From a virus: a DNA stretch of 29,375 nucleotides. Numbering within the stretch: position 1 is the stretch's first letter; every line of letters starts with the position of its first letter. Below, in pieces: positions 1-5,854 of the stretch. The stretch spans positions 1 to 29,375 of IMG/VR virus record IMGVR_UViG_3300031553_000219. One strand, given 5' to 3'. The notes under the pieces were generated by a model, which saw only the letters and a program-made list of their open reading frames with translations, ran no database searches and was not told the DNA's origin. Made by a program: the position numbers and the translations under genes.

Positions 1-107
1 TCAGGCAGTTGCCAGGCTGGGGGCAGATATCCCCCGGCGGTTGGCGTTGGATGCAAGGCTTCATGGGATTTATTTCTCAGGAAATAATTGTGGTTGCGGG
101 TGCTGAG

Positions 108-198
108 TTATATGATGCAGTGAGGATTCGTGCTACTATGTCCCTTCAAGCCCAATGGGTCACCAGTTCTTTTCCAGCGGTAATAATGTTTCTTGCAA
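108..198 (-). pseudogene. 3' fragment of the HNH endonuclease split by the IS
   Basis: Reading the minus strand from the left target duplication to a TAA at 108-110 continues the HNH frame of 1858-2113 without a break. The codons after the Tyr-Cys-Lys stretch give KHYYRWKRTGDPLGLKG, the expected end of an 'EGC..P...GYCKKHYYRW' zinc-binding tail seen in many phage HNH proteins. The fragment is cut off from its start codon by the element and is probably not translated. Confidence 0.8.
191..198. repeat. Target site duplication, left copy
   Basis: The 8-bp sequence TCTTGCAA abuts the left end of the IS1595-type element and recurs exactly at 1858-1865 next to the right end. An 8-bp duplication is the size known for the IS1595 family, so this marks a recent, clean insertion. 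Confidence 0.9.
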
Positions 199-223
199 GG
201 TAAGTATCCCTTCATAACCCGTA
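199..223 (+). repeat. Left terminal inverted repeat (IRL) of the IS
   Basis: Starts GGTAAGTATCCC and ends AACCCGTA. It pairs with 1833-1857 in inverted orientation with 23 of 25 positions identical. Confidence 0.9.
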
Positions 224-256
224 ATCTTTATGAAATCTTTATACTTGTGCCTAGTA

Positions 257-275
257 TATCCCTTGACAACCCGTA
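257..275 (+). promoter_or_regulatory. Internal IR-like site overlapping the transposase promoter
   Basis: TATCCCTTGACAACCCGTA matches the inner part of IRL (206-224) at 17 of 19 positions and resembles IRR. The -35 box TTGACA lies inside it. Transposases bind their inverted repeats, so binding here could repress the element's own promoter; that role is inference. Confidence 0.5.
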
Positions 276-291
276 TATAATAGTTTATAAT
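263..291 (+). promoter_or_regulatory. Consensus promoter of the IS operon
   Basis: TTGACA at 263-268, a 17-bp spacer, and TATAAT at 286-291: a perfect sigma70-type match. Transcription would begin near 298 and lead straight into the AAGGAGG ribosome site of the first IS gene. Confidence 0.85.
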
Positions 292-319
292 TAAGGTATC
301 AAAGTTAAGGAGGAAGGAA

Positions 320-556
320 ATGACTACAGGAGAGTTCAACAAAGAGGCAAGAATGGCAGCAATGAAGGAATATTTCACGAAAGGAGAGTTGATAGTAATA
401 AACGAAGCCCTAACTAAATACCAGTGGGATTGCTTTAAAAAAGTCGAGAGCATGAATAACGAAACAGGTATAAACACAGAGCAAATATCAAGGTTGCGCA
501 ATATAATTGCTACGGCCAGTGACTTGAGAGAAGAATTTGAGCCGTTCCCTCTATAA
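320..556 (+). CDS. IS passenger ORF 1, 78-aa hypothetical protein
   Basis: First gene of the IS operon. AAGGAGG at 307-313, six bases before the ATG, fixes the start. The product is polar and charged, predicted mostly helical, with an acidic C-terminus (REEFEPFPL) and no signal peptide, membrane segment or metal motif. I do not recognise the family. It lies just downstream of the perfect promoter and about 50 bp before passenger ORF 2, so it is likely co-transcribed with the transposase. It could be an accessory transposition factor, a regulator or unrelated cargo. Confidence 0.7.
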   Translation: MTTGEFNKEARMAAMKEYFTKGELIVINEALTKYQWDCFKKVESMNNETGINTEQISRLRNIIATASDLREEFEPFPL

Positions 557-605
557 AATATTCGGGGGCTGCGCATCCGAACAACGCAGAATGGAAAGGA
601 GTTAA

Positions 606-818
606 ATGAATAACAGTTATTTAGCCACGAACAATAGCAGTTTCCCTGTACTTCACCGCCTACCCGTTGACCTTGACTTCCCGAAACCAAAAGGAGGTTT
701 AACGAAATGCGATTGGTGTGGAGATTACCTTCCCACCGCCGAAGTTTGGGAGTGCGTAGGGCGATTAGGCCATTATCTTGTCTGTGCGAAGTGTCACAGT
801 CAAGCAATAATTCACTAA
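606..818 (+). CDS. IS passenger ORF 2, 70-aa zinc-ribbon protein
   Basis: Second IS gene, with AAAGGAG ahead of the ATG. The C-terminal half has two CxxC pairs, CDWC near residue 36 and CAKC near residue 62, spaced as in a small treble-clef or zinc ribbon, so it probably binds one zinc ion. It ends 13 bp before the transposase start, implying translational coupling. Function is unknown; DNA or protein binding during transposition is plausible. Confidence 0.7.
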   Translation: MNNSYLATNNSSFPVLHRLPVDLDFPKPKGGLTKCDWCGDYLPTAEVWECVGRLGHYLVCAKCHSQAIIH

Positions 819-831
819 ATTGGAGATTAAT

Positions 832-1737
832 ATGACCACTAAAACCGCCAAATACACGATAAAAGAGTTTAACGAAAAGTATCCTGATGATGATACTTGC
901 CTTGACCGGATATTCGAGGGTCGCTATCCTGACGGAGTTCCTTGCCCTGTCTGTAAAAAGATAACCAAATACTATCGAAAGACAGGCCGGAAGGCCTACG
1001 CTTGCGAGTTCTGCGCTAATCAGATTTACCCCACAGCCGGAACGATATTCCACAAATCGCCGACTCCGCTTAGGTCGTGGTTTTATGCCATGTTCCTGAT
1101 GTCTGCTACCCGTTGCGGTATCTCTGCCAAGCAACTTGAGCGAGAACTCGGAGTGACCTATAAGACGGCGTGGCGAATGTTTAAGCAGATACGTAGCCTC
1201 ATGGATGAGAGGGTCAAGTCTATGAACGGTCACATTGAGGTAGATGAGACTTATATCGGCGGCAAGCACTCCGGCACACCTGGGCGTGGTGCAGAGGGTA
1301 AGACGCCCGTTGTCGGGCTCATCCATCGTGAGCAAGGGCAAGTGAACGCTACGGTCACTAAGGACGTTAAGGCTCGCACTATAATGCCTATCATCTGGAA
1401 TAACGTTCCACGCTCGACTGAAAACACCATCCATACCGATGAATTTGCCACCTACAATTACGTTCGGAAACTCGGATATTCTCATGGTGTTGTCCAGCAT
1501 GGCAAGGGGATTTACGCCGAAGGGCTTAACCACGTCAATACCGTGGAGGGCTTCTGGTCGCTGGTCAAGCGTGGCATCAATGGTGTTTATCATGCCGTAT
1601 CCCCTAAATATCTTCAGACCTATCTAAATGAGTATCAGTTCCGTTATAATCACCGGAAGTCGGAGACTCCGATGTTTGATTTGATGATGAATCGGATGCT
1701 TGCTCTTGCCGTTCCACCGGCTGGGAGGCTTTCGTGA
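832..1737 (+). CDS. IS1595-family (ISXO2-like) transposase
   Basis: DDE-type transposase that cuts and joins the element's inverted repeats. The N-terminus has a zinc ribbon (CPVC near residue 39, CEFC near residue 60). A helix-turn-helix-like stretch follows (ISAKQLERELGVTYKTAWRM). The catalytic core shows Asp in EVDETYIGG, Asp in IHTDEFATY and Glu in NTVEGFWSLVKR, the ISXO2-like signature. Length is about 301 aa, usual for the family, and no frameshift is seen. I chose the ATG at 832, preceded by GGAG, over an in-frame TTG at 820. The gene is intact and sits inside matching ends with a perfect target duplication, so the element may still be active. Confidence 0.95.
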   Translation: MTTKTAKYTIKEFNEKYPDDDTCLDRIFEGRYPDGVPCPVCKKITKYYRKTGRKAYACEFCANQIYPTAGTIFHKSPTPLRSWFYAMFLMSATRCGISAKQLERELGVTYKTAWRMFKQIRSLMDERVKSMNGHIEVDETYIGGKHSGTPGRGAEGKTPVVGLIHREQGQVNATVTKDVKARTIMPIIWNNVPRSTENTIHTDEFATYNYVRKLGYSHGVVQHGKGIYAEGLNHVNTVEGFWSLVKRGINGVYHAVSPKYLQTYLNEYQFRYNHRKSETPMFDLMMNRMLALAVPPAGRLS

Positions 1738-1783
1738 GTAGCTTTTCAAAATCCTTTTCAGTCAATTCCTTTTTTCGTCCCAT
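1604..1783 (-). CDS. Antisense small ORF at the IS right end
   Basis: A 59-aa ORF on the opposite strand, overlapping the last 134 bp of the transposase. AGGGGGAG ends 6 bases before the ATG at 1783, far stronger than expected by chance. The N-terminus MGRKKELTEKDFEKLL looks like a real amphipathic helix, followed by a Ser/Thr/Gln-rich tail. It could be a small accessory protein read from the right end. The overlap with conserved transposase codons means the frame could also be fortuitous. Confidence 0.4.
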   Translation of the reverse strand: MGRKKELTEKDFEKLLTKASQPVERQEQASDSSSNQTSESPTSGDYNGTDTHLDRSEDI

Positions 1784-1832
1784 TGTATTCTCCCCCTTTT
1801 TCTCTAATTCTAACATGGTTTTGTGACTATTC

Positions 1833-1857
1833 TACGGGTTGTGAGGGGATACTTACC
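1833..1857 (-). repeat. Right terminal inverted repeat (IRR) of the IS
   Basis: Inverted copy of IRL. Its outermost bases on the minus strand, GGTAAG, supply a TAA stop to the truncated HNH reading frame that runs into the element. Confidence 0.9.
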
Positions 1858-2113
1858 TCTTGCAATATCCGTTGGATTCGTGTGGCTGATTACATCCTTC
1901 TATTGAGCACATATGCCCCTTTAGTCTATGATATCTGCGATGGGCTGAAATTTCACGCAATTCTAAGTTGCTTATATCATTATCCAGCTTGTTAAGATTA
2001 CGATGGTGAATTTCGAAACCATCAGGTATTGGGCCATTGGTTAATTCCCAGATATAACGGTGTTCGTCAATACATTTTCCATCTCGTTTTAATCTCTTGT
2101 ATCTATATGCCAT
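1853..2113 (-). pseudogene. HNH homing endonuclease, 5' part, truncated by the IS
   Basis: Encodes MAYRYKRLK... with the HNH_3-type core EHRYIWELTNGPIPDGFEIHH, then N-x-D-N-D-I-SNLE and RRYHR. This family makes DNA nicks or breaks and is often a free-standing phage homing nuclease. The frame enters the IS at 1857 and stops at a TAA made by the inverted repeat, giving 86 aa. Removing the element and one target copy rejoins it to 108-198, restoring about 115 aa with a zinc-finger-like end (CSIEGC...GYCKKHYYRW). The catalytic core is intact, so the truncated form might retain some activity. It lies downstream of a terminator, so it may need its own promoter. Confidence 0.85.
1858..1865. repeat. 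Target site duplication, right copy
   Basis: Second copy of TCTTGCAA, directly after the right inverted repeat. On the minus strand it lies inside the codons for the Tyr-Cys-Lys stretch of the interrupted HNH gene. Confidence 0.9.
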
Positions 2114-2147
2114 ATAACCACTTTGTCCTACCCGCGATGTCCACCAA

Positions 2148-2174
2148 TAAAAAAAGCCCCGGAACCTCCGGGGC
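2148..2174 (-). terminator. Rho-independent terminator (minus strand)
   Basis: Perfect 8-bp stem GCCCCGGA / TCCGGGGC with a 3-base loop at 2156-2174, followed on the minus strand by seven T residues. It lies just after the 117-aa HNH gene and would end leftward early transcription. Confidence 0.9.
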
Positions 2175-2196
2175 GCATTATGTCATTCTAATCTTG

Positions 2197-2550
2197 TCAA
2201 TGACCGTGGTGTTGATGAGTAGGTTGTTTGACCGATTTCCCCGTCATGGGTGAGCTAACCACTGGGGGGATATCATTCGGAGAATATTTTTCGGTGTGTA
2301 GACTCCTATGACACGATGGGCATAAGACTATCAAATTGTAAAAGCTATTATTTAATCCACAGCCGTCTTTGTGGTGAACTGCCGCCTTGGGACTTTTCCT
2401 ACCGCAAAGCTGGCAATATCCCTCGGCTCTTAATAATAAAGCCCGGGATACGAGCCTCCATAAACTGATGGTATCTCCAGGCAATTTCCGGGGTTCAAAT
2501 TCCCCTGCTAATGAAAGTAGAAAGGCTTTATCAGTGACACTTTTACCCAA
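2197..2550 (-). CDS. HNH endonuclease, 117 aa
   Basis: Small HNH nuclease. Residues about 43-80 show CQLC, then AVHHKDG, N-x-x-x-NL, LCPSCH and SLH: the ββα-metal HNH core framed by two zinc-binding CxxC knuckles. Free HNH proteins of this type often lie next to phage terminase genes and can assist DNA packaging cleavage; terminase would be expected to the left, outside the window. The N-terminal 35 residues are helical. The gene is followed by a strong terminator and is the last intact gene of the early run. Confidence 0.85.
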   Translation of the reverse strand: MGKSVTDKAFLLSLAGEFEPRKLPGDTISLWRLVSRALLLRAEGYCQLCGRKSPKAAVHHKDGCGLNNSFYNLIVLCPSCHRSLHTEKYSPNDIPPVVSSPMTGKSVKQPTHQHHGH

Positions 2551-2585
2551 TACAATCTCAGTTTACAGCCGTTGAGCGTGGTTTG

Positions 2586-3146
2586 TCAAGTGTTTGACGG
2601 CAAATGCGATGTTCTAGCTTTATATCGCCGGTGACCGACCCATTGCCGGTAGTTTATCCCGACGGGCTGCTTGGTGAACTTCCGGGGTGGGTGTTTCTTG
2701 TTTCGGCACTTCTCATGTTCCGGGCAGTCGATGCAGTCCAGCCAGCGGGGACACGTACCACTGGCGATATATGACACGGCGGAGCGAATGCGACGCCGCA
2801 CGTCCTCGGTATCCATCCCGTACCAGCTGGCGATTTGCCCGTCGGTGAAGTCCTGGCAGTAGTGCTTTTCGACCAACTCGCGGTCGAGGCCGGTCCGGGA
2901 GAGCCGGCTATCTATCCTCTCGGCGACCTGACAGGCGGCTTCGTAATAAGCCTTCGAGCTTCTGCCGGCGCGTGTGCCTTCGATATATCCCCCACTGGGC
3001 TCGACCGGATAGGCGCCTTCACGCATCTCATGGAGCCAGGGCAATAACAGGTCGAGGTCCCGGGCGTCATAGCGGACAGCGCCGGGGGCTACCCAGGCGA
3101 GATATTCTTCGCTGGTGGTTGGGTCTTTGAGATAATAGCGGAGCAC
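2586..3146 (-). CDS. Sigma-like HTH protein, candidate late transcription regulator
   Basis: 186 aa starting at GTG, with AAGGTGA upstream; the start overlaps the stop of the previous gene (TAGTG). Residues about 108-140 (ELVEKHYCQDFTDGQIASWYGMD) read as a sigma-70 region-4-like helix-turn-helix, as in ArpU/RinA-type phage late activators. A Cys cluster follows (CPRWLDCIDCPEHEKC), probably metal-binding and unusual for that group. The end is strongly basic (KFTKQPVG..RQWVGHRRYKAR). Position at the end of the early operon fits control of the late genes. Assignment to late regulation is inference. Confidence 0.6.
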   Translation of the reverse strand: MLRYYLKDPTTSEEYLAWVAPGAVRYDARDLDLLLPWLHEMREGAYPVEPSGGYIEGTRAGRSSKAYYEAACQVAERIDSRLSRTGLDRELVEKHYCQDFTDGQIASWYGMDTEDVRRRIRSAVSYIASGTCPRWLDCIDCPEHEKCRNKKHPPRKFTKQPVGINYRQWVGHRRYKARTSHLPSNT

Positions 3147-3364
3147 TATTTCACCTTCTCTTGGTGGCTGGGGGGTTGCTTTATGAACTCCCCCATTTCC
3201 TCTTCGTCCATATCGGTACGAACGGGAACCTCCGGCAATGGCGGCTCTTCCTCCCAGGGCGCTTTCCTGTCGGCCATATCGAGCTTTTTCTTATACAGCT
3301 CGTACTGGAACTGCATGAGCTTCGCCCGAGCCTCAGGGTCAATAAGCCAGAATAATTCGGTCAT
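3146..3364 (-). CDS. Hypothetical 72-aa phage protein
   Basis: Starts at ATG 3364 and overlaps the next gene by a TAGTG junction. The first half is a helix rich in aromatic and basic residues (ARAKLMQFQYELYKKKLDMADRK); the second half is acidic and proline-rich. No known motif. Translationally coupled to the sigma-like gene downstream. Confidence 0.65.
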   Translation of the reverse strand: MTELFWLIDPEARAKLMQFQYELYKKKLDMADRKAPWEEEPPLPEVPVRTDMDEEEMGEFIKQPPSHQEKVK

Positions 3365-3421
3365 TTAACACGACTCCCAGAACATCCGTTCTTTCTCTCT
3401 CTCTCTCTCTAAAGTGGTCAC
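3365..3421 (-). CDS. Possible 18-aa peptide ORF with GA-repeat codons
   Basis: GTG start, peptide MTTLERERE..., stop just before the ATG of the 72-aa gene. The (CT)8 tract at 3395-3410 encodes the alternating Glu-Arg residues. It resembles in DNA and protein the YSDHLERERER stretch of the HNH gene at 4049-4918, so it may be a decayed fragment of such a gene rather than a working peptide. Confidence 0.25.
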   Translation of the reverse strand: MTTLEREREKERMFWESC

Positions 3422-3457
3422 CGTATCCTTTTTTGTTATCTTTTCTTCATTATGTAA

Positions 3458-3500
3458 ATAAAAAAGGCGCACCTCCGGGATTTCTCCCTGAAATGACGCC
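3458..3500 (-). terminator. Rho-independent terminator (minus strand)
   Basis: Minus-strand GGCG...CGCC stem (3466-3500) enclosing a second hairpin GGGA/TCCC, followed by six T residues. It divides the early operon between the 73-aa gene and the genes leading to the sigma-like regulator. Confidence 0.7.
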
Positions 3501-3521
3501 TCCTGTCGCTTTACAGCACCC

Positions 3522-3544
3522 GGTCATGGTGAGCCTGTCGAACC
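3522..3544. repeat. Host-type dispersed repeat fragment
   Basis: GGTCATGGTGAGCCTGTCGA followed by ACC. This wording belongs to a class of intergenic repeats (TTCGACARGCTCACC...) spread through several bacterial genomes. It is related to the copy at 24835-24870. Confidence 0.5.
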
Positions 3545-3575
3545 ACTCCGGGCCAGGTCAGCTTATTCGATTAGT

Positions 3576-3797
3576 CTATCCTTTCTTTAACTCTCCGAGG
3601 GCTTTTTCGATGTTATAATCACCTAATGGTGAATAATCTTCTGGCAATTCCCAGATTCGTCTGCCATCCATTTCAATGTAGGATGGGAACGCTTCCCCGG
3701 ATTCTAAATCATTTAGTGCACTTTCAACGGCATCTTTAATCGAAATACATTGAATTTCAATATCCTGGTAATATCTTCTAACAACGAGTTTTATCAT
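3576..3797 (-). CDS. Hypothetical 73-aa phage protein
   Basis: ATG at 3797 behind GGAG. Mixed alpha/beta protein: beta strand IKLVVRRYYQ, helix KDAVESALNDL, a strand carrying GRRIWELP, then a C-terminal helix. It resembles small phage ORFs with a ferredoxin-like or antitoxin-like layout, but I cannot name a family. It overlaps the preceding gene by 4 bp and ends before a terminator. Confidence 0.7.
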   Translation of the reverse strand: MIKLVVRRYYQDIEIQCISIKDAVESALNDLESGEAFPSYIEMDGRRIWELPEDYSPLGDYNIEKALGELKKG

Positions 3798-3973
3798 TTC
3801 TTTCTCCTACTTCCGAAGCTCCATTGTGCCTTCTGGTTGCAATGGACGATATTATGGTCGGCGACCTGTACGATTATCTCCCCGTGGCCGGCGGTCAAAA
3901 CGTGCTCGACCTTTTCCACGAAATCCAGGACTTCGTCCGCTGTCATTTTAACATGTACGGGCTTCTCAGGCAT
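3794..3973 (-). CDS. Hypothetical 59-aa phage protein
   Basis: Start chosen at ATG 3973 (MPEKPVHVKMTADEV), preceded by AAGGAGC, rather than an ATG at 4009 that lacks a good site. Compact alpha/beta protein: helix DEVLDFVEKVEHVL followed by strand GEIIVQVADHNIVHC and a basic tail. No known domain. Overlaps both neighbours by a few bases. Confidence 0.65.
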   Translation of the reverse strand: MPEKPVHVKMTADEVLDFVEKVEHVLTAGHGEIIVQVADHNIVHCNQKAQWSFGSRRKK

Positions 3974-4049
3974 CAGGTAGCTCCTTAAATGCCAAGATGA
4001 TAATACCAAGAAGCATGACTATTCCACCTCGAATTAAAATTTCGGCCAT
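3966..4049 (-). CDS. Small membrane peptide, 27 aa
   Basis: GGAGG precedes the ATG, which overlaps the stop of the HNH gene. The peptide is one hydrophobic helix (GGIVMLLGIIILAF) with a basic residue at its N-terminal side: a single-span membrane peptide. Its stop overlaps the next gene. One of several such miniature membrane proteins in this phage. Confidence 0.55.
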   Translation of the reverse strand: MAEILIRGGIVMLLGIIILAFKELPDA

Positions 4050-4918
4050 CATCTATCCTCCTTCCGGCGGCGGGTGGCATTCCCTGCAGAGCCAGTCCCC
4101 GCCTTTTCCCCAGGCGCTTGGTCGCCACCACTATCCTGGGTCACGGCCATAGTGGAGCGGGCAGGGTCGCCGCGGCGGATGGGCTTCGTCTTCTTTAACG
4201 ATTCCCCGCCGGGGGGCGGCTCGATTGCGCCGGTGCTCTTTGGAACCGATGTGTTTGAGCCAGTCGCGGTATTTGGTTTTACAAAGGGTGCAGTAAGGCA
4301 TAGGCGGGCCTCCTTTCTCTCGGCGGGCACCGGCGGATCGAGGAAGGTGATTATAGTGCTGCCGTCGTCGTCGAATCCTTCTTTAAAGGGTCCTTCTTCT
4401 TCCGAGGTATTGAGTTCCATGTAATTTCGGGATGTCTGAAGGCTGCACCCGGCGAACTTCCCGGCTGCCCTGACAAGCGCCCTTTTTTCGTAGGAGCCAT
4501 ATTCCGTTAATTTCATCCGGACATACTTCTTCCACAGGGGGAAGTACCGTTTGTGGGCCTGCATCTCCGGGCTGCCTGATTCATAGGGAATCGTATCTTT
4601 GAGGACGGTTGCCCATGTCGGAAGACCCGCTCGCTCTCTCTCTCTCTCTAAGTGGTCACTGTACCCTCGTAAGAGGGTTTTCTTCGCCTCAATTGTTAAT
4701 TGCTCCATTTTTTTGTTGTGAGAGTAACAAACGAGGTGAATGTTGCTCCATGCCCAGTTGGATTGGTCGTTGTCGGCATGCTCGACGATGAGCTTTTTCC
4801 GGGGTGGCCCGCGCCGGATCCGGTCTTCCATCCAGCAGACAATGCATCTCTCGCCTTCGGCCCGGGCGATGGTATCGTATCTTATTTTACGCTGCCGGTT
4901 TGTCTGCAGTTTCGGCAT
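4049..4918 (-). CDS. HNH-like endonuclease with disordered C-terminal tail, 289 aa
   Basis: AAAGGAG precedes the ATG. Residues about 25-70 carry CIVC, then LIVEHADNDQSNWAWSNIHL and VCYSHNKK: an HNH-like fold with zinc Cys pairs, the catalytic His in EHAD and a terminal HN. Residues 70-175 are helical and basic. Residues about 185-289 are Pro/Gly/Ser/Lys-rich, low complexity and probably disordered. Likely a phage nuclease involved in recombination, homing or packaging. The last 100 residues are unusual for the family and may be a linker or DNA-binding tail. A (CT)8 tract at 4634-4649 encodes LERERER. Confidence 0.7.
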   Translation of the reverse strand: MPKLQTNRQRKIRYDTIARAEGERCIVCWMEDRIRRGPPRKKLIVEHADNDQSNWAWSNIHLVCYSHNKKMEQLTIEAKKTLLRGYSDHLERERERAGLPTWATVLKDTIPYESGSPEMQAHKRYFPLWKKYVRMKLTEYGSYEKRALVRAAGKFAGCSLQTSRNYMELNTSEEEGPFKEGFDDDGSTIITFLDPPVPAERKEARLCLTAPFVKPNTATGSNTSVPKSTGAIEPPPGGESLKKTKPIRRGDPARSTMAVTQDSGGDQAPGEKAGTGSAGNATRRRKEDR

Positions 4919-4948
4919 CAGGCTCTCCTTTATATATAATAGGTAATC

Positions 4949-4964
4949 GTAAGTATCCCTTCAT
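4949..4964. repeat. 16-bp match to the outer end of the IS inverted repeat
   Basis: GTAAGTATCCCTTCAT is identical to positions 200-215 of IRL. It lies alone in the 54-bp gap between the repeat-protein gene and the HNH gene, with no element beside it. Confidence 0.6.
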
Positions 4965-4972
4965 CTACAGTA

Positions 4973-5749
4973 TTATCTCCACGCTTTAGCACGATTTTCA
5001 GGCATAGTAAACAAATCCCAAAAGGCTGGTTGCTCTATCTTCTCGTACTCTGCCAGGGCTGATTGCCGTATCTTCTCCTTCTCCGCCCAGGCTGGTTGCT
5101 CTATCTTCTCGTACTCTGCCAGGGCTGATTGCTCTATCTTCTCCTTCTCCGCCGAGGCTGGTTGCTCTATCTTCTCGTACTCTGCCAGGGCTGATTGCCG
5201 TATCTTCTCGTACTCCGCCCAGTCCGCCCAGGCTGGTTGCCGTATCTTCTCGTACTCCGCCGAGGCTGGTTGCTCTATCTTCTCGTACTCTGCCAGGGCT
5301 GATTGCTCTATCTTCTCGTACTCCGCCCAGGCTGGTTGCCGTATCTTCTCGTACTCTGCCCAGGCTGGTTGCTCTATCTTCTCGTACTCTGCCAGGGCTG
5401 ATTGCCGTATCTTCTCCTTCTCCGCCCAGGCTGGTTGCTCTATCTTCTCGTACTCCGCCCAGGCTGGTTGCGAGAGTAATTGCTTCGGAGTGGCAAAGCC
5501 TCTGAAATCACCCCTTTTTATGGCATCTACAATTTCCACGGGGAAATTAGAGGGGGTGGAGAAATCAGTACACTCTTGTTCTGTGCCATCATCAATGTCA
5601 TAGTAAGCCCTGATAGGTGCATGTCCTACAAGCTCACCATCTCCGAGGAATCTTTTTTGGAGCATTTCCCCTCTAGGTGAATCTATTTGTTTGCGTGTCA
5701 GGTAGTAGATTTTATTTCCCTTTTCAATCCAACTTACAAATTCACACAT
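4973..5749 (-). CDS. 258-aa protein with thirteen 11-residue repeats
   Basis: Residues 1-93 form a globular-looking N-terminal domain (MCEFVSWIEKGNKIYYLT..., with VGHAPIRAYYDIDDG and a FRGFATPKQLL end). Residues 94-239 are thirteen tandem repeats of QPAWAEYEKIE or QSALAEYEKIE type. One unit has a 3-residue insertion (QPAWADWAEYEKIR). The C-terminus (QPAFWDLFTMPENRAKAWR) caps the array. Each unit is amphipathic and helix-prone, with Pro or Ser at position 2, so the region may be a helical rod or helical-repeat stack. Similar 'AEYEKI' repeats occur in gut and environmental phage proteins as I recall, with no function assigned. It follows a structured RNA segment and an 18-aa ORF in the early operon. 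Unit number is likely to vary between relatives. Confidence 0.85.
   Translation of the reverse strand: MCEFVSWIEKGNKIYYLTRKQIDSPRGEMLQKRFLGDGELVGHAPIRAYYDIDDGTEQECTDFSTPSNFPVEIVDAIKRGDFRGFATPKQLLSQPAWAEYEKIEQPAWAEKEKIRQSALAEYEKIEQPAWAEYEKIRQPAWAEYEKIEQSALAEYEKIEQPASAEYEKIRQPAWADWAEYEKIRQSALAEYEKIEQPASAEKEKIEQSALAEYEKIEQPAWAEKEKIRQSALAEYEKIEQPAFWDLFTMPENRAKAWR
5033..5470 (-). repeat. Tandem 33-bp coding repeats
   Basis: Thirteen units, twelve of 33 bp and one of 42 bp, with only a few variable positions per unit. Units alternate in a Pro-Ala-Trp class and a Ser-Ala-Leu class and differ at Tyr/Lys and Glu/Arg positions, pointing to repeated slippage or unequal recombination. Confidence 0.95.
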
Positions 5750-5765
5750 TATTTGGTTACTCCTT

Positions 5766-5822
5766 TTAATCTACCCTCGCAGCCATCTCCAGCCTTCTAA
5801 TAGCTTCGTCTATGGATATCAT
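5766..5822 (-). CDS. Possible 18-aa peptide ORF
   Basis: MISIDEAIRRLEMAARVD, with AAAGGAG six bases before the ATG. It resembles the opening helix of many phage proteins and could be a decayed gene start or a leader peptide for the repeat-protein gene 16 bp downstream. Too short to assign. Confidence 0.35.
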   Translation of the reverse strand: MISIDEAIRRLEMAARVD

Positions 5823-5854
5823 AAACTTCTCCTTTCGGCTTTCGCCTGATATTT

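Larger units (their letters stand above)
199..1857 (+). mobile_element. IS1595-family insertion sequence with two passenger ORFs
   Basis: A complete 1659-bp element. Its ends are 25-bp inverted repeats (199-223 and 1833-1857) that differ at two positions and begin GGTAAGTATCCC. It is flanked by a perfect 8-bp target duplication. It carries its own consensus promoter, two small ORFs (78 and 70 aa) and an ISXO2/IS1595-type transposase, all on the plus strand. An antisense ORF with a strong ribosome binding site sits at the right end. IS1595 elements are known to carry passenger genes. The element faces against the surrounding minus-strand phage operon and interrupts an HNH gene. I recognise the family from the transposase and ends, not from a database match. 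Confidence 0.92.

Noticed and set aside
1-64. Minus-strand frame starting MKPCIQRQ at the left edge
   Set aside because: Only 21 codons are visible and the ribosome site is weak, so it cannot be supported as a gene.
9-203. 64-codon plus-strand frame at the left edge
   Set aside because: Antisense to the restored HNH gene end and crosses the IS end; no ribosome site.
160-1593. Long minus-strand frame of 477 codons across the IS
   Set aside because: It is antisense to the intact transposase and passenger genes, crosses the inverted repeat and has no protein-like pattern.
5033-5470. CRISPR-like array of 33-bp units
   Set aside because: Units are contiguous without spacers and encode an uninterrupted 11-residue protein repeat.
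4973-5749. Diversity-generating retroelement variable region
   Set aside because: No reverse transcriptase or template repeat in the window, and variation is spread over units as in slippage.
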